From CAVSMC01 sp963798655 (GTDB lineage: Bacteria; Pseudomonadota; Gammaproteobacteria; Burkholderiales; Casimicrobiaceae), in contig CAWCUH010000003.1 of assembly GCA_963798655.1 (NCBI GenBank), positions 500,803 to 564,802 of the forward strand: DNA of 64,000 nucleotides, in the 5' to 3' direction. Both the position numbers and the translations under genes were made by a program. The first letter of the stretch is position 1; each line of letters starts with the position of its first letter. Under the pieces are notes generated by a model. The model searched no databases. It saw nothing but the letters and a program-made list of their open reading frames with translations, and was not told the DNA's origin. Below, piece by piece: positions 32,194-41,256 of this stretch.

Positions 32194-34091
32194 AGACCCG
32201 GGCCCTTCCGCTCGGAGCCGCGGCGGCGTTCGCGGTGGTCGCGACGCCGGCGCTCGCGCAAGGCGCGGTGTCCGTGCAGTGGCGCCCGCTCGCGTTCGCC
32301 GTGTTCGGCGCCATCATCGCCGTCACGATGTACGCGACCTATCGCGCGGCGAAGCGTGTGGCGAGCGTTGCCGACTTCTATACGGCCGGTGGCGGCGTGT
32401 CGGGCCTGCAGAACGGGTGGGCGATCGCCGGCGATTACCTGTCGGCGGCGAGCTTCCTCGGCATCGCCGGATTGATCGCGCTGTACGGATTCGACGGCTT
32501 CATGTACTCGGTCGGCTGGCTCGTCGCGTACATCACCGTGCTGCTCGTCGTCGCCGAGCCCTGCCGCAACATCGGCAAGTACACGCTTGCCGACATCCTT
32601 GCATACCGCAACGATCCGAGGGCGACGCGCATCGCCGGCGCGCTGTCGACGATCATCGTTTCGACGTTCTACCTGACCGCGCAGATGGTCGCCGCAGGCG
32701 TGCTGGTGAAGACGCTGATCGGCATCGACTACGAGGTCTCGGTTGCGGCGGTCGGCGTGCTGATGCTCGCGTACGTGCTGTTCGGCGGCATGGTCGCGAC
32801 GACCTGGGTCCAGATCATCAAGGCGATCCTGCTCGTCACCGCGTCGATCCTGCTCGTCATGTTCGTTTGGGTGCCGTACGGCTTCAGCCTGCCGGACTTC
32901 CTGCAGGCGGTCGTCGGCAACACCAACGTGCAGGCGCAGGTTGCGTCGCTGCTCGGCGACGGCGCACGCAGCATGACGCCCGAGCAGCTCGGCCAGCGCT
33001 TCCTCGAGCCGGGTCTTTACTTCAAGTCTCCGATCGACCAGGTCTCGCTCGGCATGGCGCTCGTGTTCGGAACCGCCGGTCTGCCCCACATCCTGATGCG
33101 CTTCTTCACGGTGCCCACCGCCAAGGACGCGCGCAAGAGCGTCATCTGGGCGATGCTGATCATCGGCGGCTTTTACGTGTTGACGCTCTTCCTGGGCCTC
33201 GGTGCGGCGATGAAGGTCGGTCCCGCGCAGATCAGCTCGATCGACACCGGCGGCAACATGGCTGCTCCGCTGCTCGCGCAATACGTCGGCGGCGGCGGCG
33301 AGTCGATCCTCGGCAACCTGTTCCTCGCCTTTGTCGCGGCCGTCGCGTTCGCGGCGATCGTCGCCGTCGTGGCCGGACTCGTGCTCGCGTCGGCGTCGGC
33401 GATGGCGCACGATCTCTACGTCGGCGTGGTGTGCGACGGGAACGTCGCGCCGCGCGAGCAGATGCGCGCCGCGCGCATTGCGACGCTGGTCGTCGGCGCG
33501 ATAGCGATCGTCGTCGGCATCCTTTCGAAGGGACAGAACGTTGCGCACCTCGTGGCCCTCGCATTCGCCGTCGCGGCTTCGGCCAATTTCCCGTGCCTGG
33601 TGCTGACGCTGTTCTGGAAGCGCTGCAACACGGGCGGCATCGTCGCGGGGATCGTCGTCGGAACGCTCGCGGCGATCGTTCTGCTGCTCGTCTCGCCGAA
33701 CATGGCGTACCCGCTGACAGCACGGGCGGCGCACGAGCAGGTCATCGCGAGCGAGAGCGCGAATGTCGCGCGGCTCAATCGCGACCTCGCGGCGGCACCG
33801 AACACGGCGTCGCGCGAGAATGCGAAGAGCGCCATCGCGGCGTCGCGGAGCGCGATCGCGGCTGCCGAGGCGGGCATCGCAGCGATCGGCAACGCGCGCT
33901 CGTCGCTGATGGGCCTCGAGAAGCCGTTGTTCGAGTTGCGCAACCCGGGTCTCGTGTCGATCCCGCTCGGCTTTCTCGCGGTGATTCTCGGCTCGCTCGT
34001 CTATCGCGACAGGCGCGCCACCGAAATGTGGGACGAGCTTTGGGTCCGGCAGAACACCGGACTGCTTGCCGCGCAAGCGCGCCTGCGCTGA
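32190..34091 (+). CDS. Sodium:solute symporter, ActP-like, with extra helical insertion
   Basis: A 633-residue SSF-family symporter with a signal-like N-terminus (ATPALAQG) and about 13 membrane helices. FYTAGGGVSGLQNGWAIAGD, GGMVATTWVQIIKAILL and GTAGLPHILMRFFTVP are standard for the ActP acetate permease branch. Between about residues 508 and 577 it has an inserted hydrophilic helical stretch rich in Ala, Ser and Asn (ANVARLNRDLAAAPNTASRE and following) that the second symporter lacks. It is 69 residues longer than the copy at 34498. Probable cargo: a short-chain monocarboxylate. Confidence 0.88.
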   Translation: MKTRALPLGAAAAFAVVATPALAQGAVSVQWRPLAFAVFGAIIAVTMYATYRAAKRVASVADFYTAGGGVSGLQNGWAIAGDYLSAASFLGIAGLIALYGFDGFMYSVGWLVAYITVLLVVAEPCRNIGKYTLADILAYRNDPRATRIAGALSTIIVSTFYLTAQMVAAGVLVKTLIGIDYEVSVAAVGVLMLAYVLFGGMVATTWVQIIKAILLVTASILLVMFVWVPYGFSLPDFLQAVVGNTNVQAQVASLLGDGARSMTPEQLGQRFLEPGLYFKSPIDQVSLGMALVFGTAGLPHILMRFFTVPTAKDARKSVIWAMLIIGGFYVLTLFLGLGAAMKVGPAQISSIDTGGNMAAPLLAQYVGGGGESILGNLFLAFVAAVAFAAIVAVVAGLVLASASAMAHDLYVGVVCDGNVAPREQMRAARIATLVVGAIAIVVGILSKGQNVAHLVALAFAVAASANFPCLVLTLFWKRCNTGGIVAGIVVGTLAAIVLLLVSPNMAYPLTARAAHEQVIASESANVARLNRDLAAAPNTASRENAKSAIAASRSAIAAAEAGIAAIGNARSSLMGLEKPLFELRNPGLVSIPLGFLAVILGSLVYRDRRATEMWDELWVRQNTGLLAAQARLR

Positions 34092-34189
34092 CTGCGAAGC
34101 GGAGCATGCGATCGGCACACATACATGGCGGCTCGGCAATTCGAGCCGCTGCCGTTGGACGTCGCACGCGTTAGAAAGGGGGAGTTTTC

Positions 34190-34501
34190 ATGGCTGAAAC
34201 ACTGGCTGGCAAGATCGAGCGGAATCCGAAATACCATCATCTGATCAAGGAGCGGGACCGGCTCGCATGGACGCTGTCGGCGCTCGTGCTGATCATCTAT
34301 TTCGGATTCATCCTGCTCGTCGCGTTCGCTCCGGGATTCCTCACGAGCCCGATCTCGTCGACGAGCGTCATTCCGATCGGCATGGTCGTCGGCGTGGCCG
34401 TCATCGTCGCATCCGTCGTGCTGACCGGGATCTACGTGCGTCGCGCGAACAGCACGTTCGACCCTCTCATTCGCCAAATCATCGAGGAAGCGTCCAAATG
34501 A
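34190..34501 (+). CDS. DUF485 family membrane protein, copy 2
   Basis: A 103-residue YjcH-like protein: MAETLAGKIERNPKYHHLIK is followed by RDRLAWTLSALVLIIYFGFI, a second helix, and YVRRANSTFDPLIRQI. A strong GGGGGAG ribosome site lies before the ATG. It overlaps the downstream actP start by four bases. This is the more canonical copy of the two DUF485 genes in the window. Confidence 0.9.
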   Translation: MAETLAGKIERNPKYHHLIKERDRLAWTLSALVLIIYFGFILLVAFAPGFLTSPISSTSVIPIGMVVGVAVIVASVVLTGIYVRRANSTFDPLIRQIIEEASK

Positions 34502-36192
34502 ATACGGCCAAGAGTGCTTTCACCGCCGCGCTCGCCTGGGCGCTGCCGCTGGTCGTCCCGGCCGCGTACGCGCAGGCGCCGGGCGCTGCAGCCGACGCAA
34601 CGCCCGTCAACTGGCACGCGGTCGTGATGTTCATCATCTTCGTTGCGATAACGCTCGGCATCACGTACTGGGCGGCGAAGCGCACCAAGACGGCGACCGA
34701 TTTCTACGCGGCGGGACGGGGCATCACCGGTTTCCAGAACGGCCTCGCCATTGCCGGCGACTACATGTCGGCTGCGTCGTTCCTCGGCATCGCCGCGCTC
34801 GTTTATTTCAACGGGTTCTACGGGCTGATCTTCTCGGTCGGCTGGCTCGTCGGCTGGCCGATCATCCTGTTCCTGATCGCCGAGCGGCTGCGCAACCTCG
34901 GCAAGTTCACCTACGCCGACGTCGCATCCTTCCGGCTGAAGCAGGGCCCGGTGCGCACGATGGCCGCGATCGGCTCGCTGATCGTCGTCATCTGGTACTT
35001 GATCGGACAGGCGGTCGGCGCCGGCCAGCTGCTGCACACGCTCGTGCCCCAGATCTCCTACCGGGTCTCGATCGTCATCATCGGCGCGCTGATCATCATC
35101 TACGTGACGTTCGGCGGCATGAAGGCGACGACGTGGGTGCAGATCATCAAGGCCGCGCTGCTGCTCGGCGGTGCGACGCTGATGGCGATCGGCGTGATGG
35201 CGCACGAAGGCTTCAGCTTCGAGAAGCTCTTCTCCGATGCCGTGCAGCTGCATCCGCAGCACGACGCGATCATGAAGTCGGTGGTTCCGATCGGCGCCAA
35301 GTCGAATCCGATCGAATCGATCTCGCTCGGCCTGACGCTGATGTTCGGCACCGCGGGACTGCCGCACATCCTGATGCGCTTCTTCACCGTCGCCGACGCC
35401 AAGGCCGCGCGCAAGTCGGTGCTCTACGGGACGTGCTTCATCGGCTACTTCTACATCCTGACGTTCATCATCGGCTTCGGCGCGATCGTCCTGGTCGCCA
35501 ACCGGCCCGAGTACGTCGTCGACGTCACCAAGAACATCCTTGCACTCAAGGGCGGCAGCAGCATGCCGGCGGTATACCTGTCGCATGCGATCGGAGGCGA
35601 CTTCTTCCTCGGCTTCATCGCCGCGGTGGCGTTCGCCACGATCCTTGCGGTCGTATCGGGACTGACGCTCGCCGGCGCCTCCGCGCTGTCGCACGACATC
35701 TACGCGAACGTCATCATGAAAGGGAAGTCGACCGAAGCGCAGGAAGTCTGGGTGTCGAAGATCTGCGTGATCGGCCTCGGCATCCTCGCCGTGGTGCTCG
35801 GCATCGCGTTCGAGAAGCAGAACGTCGCCTACATCGTGGCGCTCACGTTCTCGATCGCCGCGTGCGCGAACTTTCCGATCCTGGTGCTCGCCGTGTTCTG
35901 GCGCGGCCTCACCACGCGCGGCGCGGTGCTCGGCGGCTACACCGGCATCTTCGGCTCGATCATCCTGCTGATCATCGGTCCGACGGTGTGGACGAAGGTG
36001 CTCGACATGGGACCGGCGATCTTCCCGTACGACTTCCCGACCTTCGTCATCCTGCCGCTGGTGCTCATCGTCTCCTACGTCGCGTCGGTGACCGACAGGA
36101 GCGCAAGCGCGCAGAGCGAGCGCAAGGCGTTCGATGCGCAGGAGATCCGGTCCGAGACCGGCCTCGGCGCGGAGGTCGCCACCGCCCACTGA
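34498..36192 (+). CDS. actP: Cation/acetate symporter ActP
   Basis: A 564-residue sodium:solute symporter with a cleavable-looking N-terminus (VPAAYAQAPG) and 13 predicted membrane helices. FYAAGRGITGFQNGLAIAGD, GGMKATTWVQIIKAALLLGG and GTAGLPHILMRFFTVADAK match ActP closely, as does its length. It should take up acetate and related small carboxylates with sodium or protons. Translationally coupled to DUF485 copy 2 (ATGA). A cNMP/CBS/DUF294 gene follows after 189 bases, a common association for this transporter. Confidence 0.9.
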   Translation: MNTAKSAFTAALAWALPLVVPAAYAQAPGAAADATPVNWHAVVMFIIFVAITLGITYWAAKRTKTATDFYAAGRGITGFQNGLAIAGDYMSAASFLGIAALVYFNGFYGLIFSVGWLVGWPIILFLIAERLRNLGKFTYADVASFRLKQGPVRTMAAIGSLIVVIWYLIGQAVGAGQLLHTLVPQISYRVSIVIIGALIIIYVTFGGMKATTWVQIIKAALLLGGATLMAIGVMAHEGFSFEKLFSDAVQLHPQHDAIMKSVVPIGAKSNPIESISLGLTLMFGTAGLPHILMRFFTVADAKAARKSVLYGTCFIGYFYILTFIIGFGAIVLVANRPEYVVDVTKNILALKGGSSMPAVYLSHAIGGDFFLGFIAAVAFATILAVVSGLTLAGASALSHDIYANVIMKGKSTEAQEVWVSKICVIGLGILAVVLGIAFEKQNVAYIVALTFSIAACANFPILVLAVFWRGLTTRGAVLGGYTGIFGSIILLIIGPTVWTKVLDMGPAIFPYDFPTFVILPLVLIVSYVASVTDRSASAQSERKAFDAQEIRSETGLGAEVATAH

Positions 36193-36381
36193 CGAAGCGC
36201 AACGCGTCGTCGTCTTCCGCGGGCAGCGTCATGCGCCCGCGGGAGGCGGCCCGGCGACTGTCGCAACGGCCGCTCGATGCGGCCGTTTGCGCATGGCGAA
36301 CGAGTGCGCCGGTCCGCATGGCGCAGGTGACGCGACGGGGAGCGGTTGCGCCGCGCGCCGCCGGTGATTACGCTGGAGCGG

Positions 36382-38274
36382 ATGCCGAACAGCACGCCTT
36401 TGCAGAACGTCGACGCCACGTGCGAGTTCCTGCGTCGGCACGCGCCGTTCGATCGGATCGACGAGCCGACGTTGCGCGCGCTCGTGCCGAAGCTCACGCG
36501 CGCGTTCTTCGCCAAGGACGCGACGATCCTGTCCGCGCAGAGCGGGCCGATTGCGCATCTGCACATCGTCGAGCGCGGACTCGTCGCGCGCCGGCCGAAC
36601 GACACGCAGGCACAGCCCGACCGCACGCTCGCTCCCGGCGAAATGTTCCCGATCGGTGCGCTGTCGGCAGGCGGCACGACGACCAAGATCTTCCACGCGC
36701 TCGAGGACACGTCCTGCTACCTGCTCGGACGCGACGATTTCGTCGCTCTTCGCCGCGCGTCGCCTCCATTCGAGAGCTTCTGCACGCAGGCGATCACCGA
36801 GACGCTCAAGCAGTCGCTCGAAAGCCTCTACGCCGAATATCGGCAGCGCGCCGCGGAGCAGCAGACGCTCACGCAGCCGCTGCGCGAGCTGCTGCGCAAC
36901 CCGCCCGTCACCTGTGCGGCGAGCGCCACGCTGCGCGAGGCGGCGCAGCGGATGGCGGACGCGAAGGTGCGCACCATCGTCGTGCTCGGCGCGGACGGTG
37001 CGCCGGTCGGCATGTTCACGCTGGTCGACCTGCTGCGCCGCGTCGTGCTGCCGGAGCGGCCGCTCGGCGCTGCCGTCGCCGATGCGATGACGACGCCGAT
37101 CGTCACGCTGCCGGCGTCGGCGACGGCTTACGAGGCGATGCACGTGATGGCCGAGCGTGCGATTCGCCAGATCGTCGTCGTCGAGAGCGGCAAGGTCGTC
37201 GGCGTCGTCAACGAGCGCGATTTGTTCGCGCTGTCGCGAGTGTCGATGCGGCAGGTAATCGAGGGCGTTCTCGCCGCCAACGACGTCGGCGAGCTCGCGC
37301 GCGCGGGCGAGGACTTGCGCCGGCTCACGCAGAACCTGCTCGCGCAAGGCGTTGCCGCCGAGCCGCTGACGCGCACGATCGCCGCGCTGAACGACGCGCT
37401 GTCGCGGCGCGCGATCGACCTCGTGCTCTCGCGTCACGACCTGCGTGGCATCGACTGGTGCTGGCTCGCGCTGGGCAGCGAGGGCCGCGGGGAGCAGACG
37501 TTCGCGACGGATCAGGACAACGCGCTCGTGTTCCGCGCGGCCGACGACGCCGATGCCGCACGCCTGCGGGAGCCGCTGCTCGCCTTCGCGCGCGACGTGA
37601 ACGGCGCGCTCGACCATCTCGGCTTTCCGCTTTGCGTCGGCAACGTGATGGCGAGCAATCCCGAGCTCTGCCTGTCGATCGACGAGTGGAAGAGAAAGTT
37701 CCTCGCATGGATACGGGAGCCGACGCCGCAGGCGCTGCTGAACGCGAACATCGTGTTCGATTTCCGGCCGCTGCACGGCGATGCGACGCTCGCCGACTCG
37801 CTTCGCGACTGGCTGTTCGCCTATACGCCGGCCAATCCGGTCTTCCTCCGATTCCTCGTGCAGAACGCGCTCGGCGTCGAGCCGCCGCTCGGCCTGATTC
37901 GCGCGTTCGTCGTCGACGACGAGCCGGCGGTCAAGGGGACGTTCGACGTGAAGGCGCGCGGCACGCGGATCTTCGTCGACTGCGCCCGCGTGTTCGCGCT
38001 CGCGCTCGGCATTCCGGAGACGTCCACGGCGGCGCGGCTACGCGTGGCCGGAGCGAAGCTCGGCGTCGAAGCGCGGCACGTCGATGCGACCGTCGTCGCA
38101 TTCCACTTTTTGCAGATGCTGCGGCTGCGCCAGCAGCATCTGGGCGGCGCCTCCGGCAGCGAGAATCGGATCGACCCTTACGCGCTGCACGATGTCGACC
38201 AGCGGATGCTGAAGGAGGCGTTTCGCCAGGCGAAGCAACTGCAGGAGCGGCTTCGCCTGTCGTATCGTCTTTGA
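36382..38274 (+). CDS. Cyclic-nucleotide-binding/CBS/DUF294 putative nucleotidyltransferase
   Basis: A 630-residue soluble multidomain regulator. Residues about 10-130 form a cNMP-binding-like beta-barrel (ILSAQSGPIAHLHIVERGL). Residues about 170-300 hold two CBS domains (VRTIVVLGADGAPVGMFTL and IRQIVVVESGKVVGVVNERD). The DUF294 nucleotidyltransferase core follows: LALGSEGRGEQTFATDQDNA, with the acidic pair in DQD. A DUF294 C-terminal helical domain ends the protein. It resembles GlnD-like sensors and is often found beside ActP genes, so it may tune acetate uptake; the target is unknown. ATG 36382 follows GGAG; an in-frame start at 36346 is possible. Confidence 0.85.
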   Translation: MPNSTPLQNVDATCEFLRRHAPFDRIDEPTLRALVPKLTRAFFAKDATILSAQSGPIAHLHIVERGLVARRPNDTQAQPDRTLAPGEMFPIGALSAGGTTTKIFHALEDTSCYLLGRDDFVALRRASPPFESFCTQAITETLKQSLESLYAEYRQRAAEQQTLTQPLRELLRNPPVTCAASATLREAAQRMADAKVRTIVVLGADGAPVGMFTLVDLLRRVVLPERPLGAAVADAMTTPIVTLPASATAYEAMHVMAERAIRQIVVVESGKVVGVVNERDLFALSRVSMRQVIEGVLAANDVGELARAGEDLRRLTQNLLAQGVAAEPLTRTIAALNDALSRRAIDLVLSRHDLRGIDWCWLALGSEGRGEQTFATDQDNALVFRAADDADAARLREPLLAFARDVNGALDHLGFPLCVGNVMASNPELCLSIDEWKRKFLAWIREPTPQALLNANIVFDFRPLHGDATLADSLRDWLFAYTPANPVFLRFLVQNALGVEPPLGLIRAFVVDDEPAVKGTFDVKARGTRIFVDCARVFALALGIPETSTAARLRVAGAKLGVEARHVDATVVAFHFLQMLRLRQQHLGGASGSENRIDPYALHDVDQRMLKEAFRQAKQLQERLRLSYRL

Positions 38275-38364
38275 AGTCCTGACGGGGCGCGCACGCAGCG
38301 CCCGCAGCATCGGAGTGGCATCTCGCCCCGCTACCCGTCGTTTGCCATCGCGGGGTCGTGCATA

Positions 38365-39144
38365 ATGGCGGACCTTTCGACGCGGACCATGGCCGGCGAC
38401 TTCATTCTCGAAACCCGGGGGCTCACGAAGGAGTTCAAGGGCTTCGTCGCCGTGCGCAACGTCAACCTGTCGGTGCGCCGCGGCAGCATTCATGCGCTCA
38501 TCGGCCCGAACGGCGCCGGCAAGACGACCTGCTTCAATCTGCTGACGCACTTCCTCACGCCGACGAGCGGGCAGATCTTCTACGACGGCCGCGAGATCAC
38601 CGGTCAGCGCCCGGCCGCCATCGCGCGCAAAGGGCTCGTGCGCTCGTTCCAGATCTCCGCGGTGTTTCCGCATCTGAGCGTGCTCGAGAACGTTCGCATC
38701 GCGCTGCAGCGCAAGCGCGGCGACTCGTTCGCGTTCTGGCGATCGAGCGCCACGCTCGGCGAGCTCGACGCCGGTGCGCACGAGCTGCTCGCCGCCGTCG
38801 GCCTCGATGACTATGCGAACGTGCCGACTGTCGAGCTGCCGTACGGCCGCAAGCGCGCGCTGGAGATCGCGACGACGCTCGCGCTCGACCCGCAAATGAT
38901 GCTGCTCGACGAGCCGATGGCCGGCATGACACACGAGGACATCGAGCGCATCTCCGAGCTCGTGCGCAGGGCGGCGCAAAACCGCACGGTGCTGATGGTC
39001 GAGCATAACCTGTCGGTCGTCGCGAACCTCTCTCACACCATCACCGTGCTCGCGCGCGGCGAGGTGCTCGCCGAGGGCGACTACGCCGCGGTTTCGAAGC
39101 ATCCCGCGGTCGTCGAAGCCTATCTCGGACAGGTCCATGCCTGA
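38365..39144 (+). CDS. ABC transporter ATP-binding protein, LivG type (second importer)
   Basis: A 259-residue ATPase of a branched-chain amino acid-type importer. Walker A is LIGPNGAGKTTCFNLLTHFL, signature region ELPYGRKRALEIATTLA, Walker B MMLLDEPMAGMTHED. The first ATG (38365) overlaps CATAAT (38361-38366), a good -10 sequence, so the transcript may begin just inside and translation may use the ATG at 38389 (MAGDFILETRGLTKEF). It opens the operon G-F-SBP-H-M, a different gene order from the lig-associated importer. Confidence 0.88.
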   Translation: MADLSTRTMAGDFILETRGLTKEFKGFVAVRNVNLSVRRGSIHALIGPNGAGKTTCFNLLTHFLTPTSGQIFYDGREITGQRPAAIARKGLVRSFQISAVFPHLSVLENVRIALQRKRGDSFAFWRSSATLGELDAGAHELLAAVGLDDYANVPTVELPYGRKRALEIATTLALDPQMMLLDEPMAGMTHEDIERISELVRRAAQNRTVLMVEHNLSVVANLSHTITVLARGEVLAEGDYAAVSKHPAVVEAYLGQVHA

Positions 39145-39886
39145 CGAGCGCAGCGCGGTCGCGCGGGGTCGGGACGCCTCGCATGCGACACCGCTGCTCG
39201 CGGTGCGCGACCTGCATTCGTGGTACGGCGAGTCGCACATCCTCCACGGCGCGAGCTTCGACGTGCAGGCCGGCGAAGTCGTGACGCTGCTCGGACGCAA
39301 CGGCGTCGGCAAGACGACGACGCTCAAGTCGATCATGGGCGTCGTCGCGCATCGCGAGGGCTCGGTGCAGTACGCCGGGCAGGAGATCGTCCGGTGGCCG
39401 CCGAACCGCATCGCGCGGCTAGGCCTCGCATGGTGCCCCGAGGAGCGCGGCATCTTCGCGAGCCTGAACGTCGCCGAGAACCTGCTGCTGCCGCCGCAGG
39501 TCGCACCGGGCGGCCTGTCGCTCGCGCAGATCTTCGAGCTGTTTCCGAACCTGAAGGAACGATTGAAGAGCCAGGGCACGAAGCTCTCCGGCGGCGAGCA
39601 GCAGATGCTCGCGATCGGGCGCATCCTGCGCACGGGCGCGCGGCTGCTGCTGCTCGACGAGCCGACCGAAGGACTGGCGCCGGTGATCGTCCAGCAGATC
39701 GGCCGCACGATTGCGAAGCTCAAGGCGGCCGGCTTCACGATCCTGCTGGTCGAGCAGAATTTCCGGTTCGCGTCCACCGTGGCGGACCGGCATTACGTAA
39801 TGGAGCATGGGCGCGTCGTCGACATGATTCCGAACGGCGAGCTCGACGCCAACATGGCGAAGCTCCACGACTATCTGGGTGTTTGA
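39137..39886 (+). CDS. ABC transporter ATP-binding protein, LivF type (second importer)
   Basis: A 249-residue ATPase that overlaps the LivG-type gene by eight bases. Walker A is LLGRNGVGKTTTLKSIMG, signature KLSGGEQQMLAIGRILR, Walker B RLLLLDEPTEGLAPVIVQQI. The first 18 residues are a variable hydrophilic extension. It forms the ATPase heterodimer with the LivG-type subunit. Confidence 0.88.
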   Translation: MPDERSAVARGRDASHATPLLAVRDLHSWYGESHILHGASFDVQAGEVVTLLGRNGVGKTTTLKSIMGVVAHREGSVQYAGQEIVRWPPNRIARLGLAWCPEERGIFASLNVAENLLLPPQVAPGGLSLAQIFELFPNLKERLKSQGTKLSGGEQQMLAIGRILRTGARLLLLDEPTEGLAPVIVQQIGRTIAKLKAAGFTILLVEQNFRFASTVADRHYVMEHGRVVDMIPNGELDANMAKLHDYLGV

Positions 39887-39904
39887 CAACGTAGGAGGCG
39901 AAAG

Positions 39905-41119
39905 ATGAGCGGCATGAAGAAATGCGTTCTGGGGCTTGCAATCGCGGCGGCGCTCGGTGCCGCGTCGGCACACGCACAGATCTCGGACAACGTGATCAAG
40001 ATCGGCGTGCTGTCCGACATGTCGGGCCTGTACGCCGACCTTTCCGGCGCCGGCTCCGTCCTGGCCGCACGCATGGCGGTCGAGGATTCGGGCATCGAAA
40101 AGCGTGGATACAAGGTCGAAATCGTATCGGCCGACCACCAGAACAAGCCCGACGTCGGCAGCAACATCGCGCGCCAGTGGTATGACGTCGACAAGGTGGA
40201 TGTGATCGTCGACGTGCCGAACTCGGGTGTCGCGCTCGCGGTGAATCAGATCACCAAGGACAAGGGTAAGGCATTTCTCGATTCGGGCGCGGCCTCGTCC
40301 GACCTGACGGGCAAGGCGTGCTCGCCGAACACGGTGCACTGGACGTACGACACGTGGATGCTCGCGCACGGCACGGGCGGCTCGATCGTCAAGACCGGCG
40401 GCGACACGTGGTTCTTCATCACCGCCGACTACGCGTTCGGCCATGCGCTCGAGCGCGACACCGCGGATGTGGTCAAGGCGGCCGGCGGCAAGGTGATCGG
40501 CGACGTGAAAGTGCCGCTCAGCACGCAGGACTTCAGCTCCTTCCTGCTGCAGGCGCAGGCGTCGAAGGCGAAGATCATCGGCCTCGCGAACGCAGGCGGC
40601 GACACGATCAACTCGATCAAGCAGGCGGCTGAATTCGGCATCGTCAAGGGCGGCCAGAGCCTCGCTGGCCTGCTGGTGTTCCTCACAGACGTCCATTCGC
40701 TCGGGCTGAACACCGCGCAGGGCCTTATCCTGACCGAGACGTTCTACTGGGATCTGAACGACCAGACGCGCGCGTTCGCGAAGCGTTTCGCGCCGAAAGA
40801 CAAGGGCATTTATCCGACGATGGTCCATGCGGGCGTCTACGCCTCGTTGCTGCATTACCTGAAGGCCATCGAGGCGCTGAAGAGCGACGACGGCACGAAA
40901 GTCGTCGCGAAGATGAAGGAGATGCCCACCGACGATCCGTTGTTCGGCAAGGGAACGATCCGCGCCGACGGGCGCAAGATTCATCCGGCCTACCTTTTCG
41001 AGGTCAAGAAGCCGTCCGAATCGAAAGGCCCGTGGGACTACTACAAGGTGCGCGCGACGATTCCCGCCGACCAGGCGTTCCGGCCGCTCGCGGAAGGGGG
41101 TTGCCCTCTCGTCAAGTGA
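39905..41119 (+). CDS. ABC transporter periplasmic binding protein (second importer)
   Basis: A 404-residue exported Peripla_BP_6 protein with signal peptide MKKCVLGLAIAAALGAASA and a cleavage site at HAQ. The mature start is ISDNVIKIGVLSDMSGLYAD. It is distinct from the two aromatic-associated binding proteins: it has DVIVDVPNSGVALAVNQI and EMPTDDPLFGKGTIRADGRK, a form common in betaproteobacterial HAAT operons of unknown ligand. A GGAGG site precedes the ATG. A palindromic repeat separates it from the permease genes. Confidence 0.88.
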   Translation: MSGMKKCVLGLAIAAALGAASAHAQISDNVIKIGVLSDMSGLYADLSGAGSVLAARMAVEDSGIEKRGYKVEIVSADHQNKPDVGSNIARQWYDVDKVDVIVDVPNSGVALAVNQITKDKGKAFLDSGAASSDLTGKACSPNTVHWTYDTWMLAHGTGGSIVKTGGDTWFFITADYAFGHALERDTADVVKAAGGKVIGDVKVPLSTQDFSSFLLQAQASKAKIIGLANAGGDTINSIKQAAEFGIVKGGQSLAGLLVFLTDVHSLGLNTAQGLILTETFYWDLNDQTRAFAKRFAPKDKGIYPTMVHAGVYASLLHYLKAIEALKSDDGTKVVAKMKEMPTDDPLFGKGTIRADGRKIHPAYLFEVKKPSESKGPWDYYKVRATIPADQAFRPLAEGGCPLVK

Positions 41120-41171
41120 CGCATTCGTCCAAGGGCGCGACGCATGACGGGCGCGCGATTGGAGACGGATG

Positions 41172-41246
41172 CGTCATCCCCGCGCACGCGGGGATCCAGT
41201 GGCGTTCGTCGCAAGACGCTGGATTCCCGCGTGCGCGGGAATGACG
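41172..41246. repeat. Dispersed palindromic repeat, copy 1
   Basis: A 75-base element running from CGTCATCCCCGCGCACGCGG to CGCGTGCGCGGGAATGACG. The two ends are near-perfect reverse complements over 28 bases and each end is itself palindromic. It lies between the binding-protein stop and the LivH-type start, ending 10 bases before the ATG at 41257. The preceding 52 bases (from TGACGC at the stop codon) also resemble copy 3. Confidence 0.8.
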
Positions 41247-41256
41247 GTTCCTCACG

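Noticed and set aside
32106..34139. A 677-codon open frame antisense to the first symporter
   Set aside because: Rich in Arg, Asp, His and Glu without hydrophobic core patterns; it mirrors the codon bias of the symporter gene and has no ribosome site or family resemblance.
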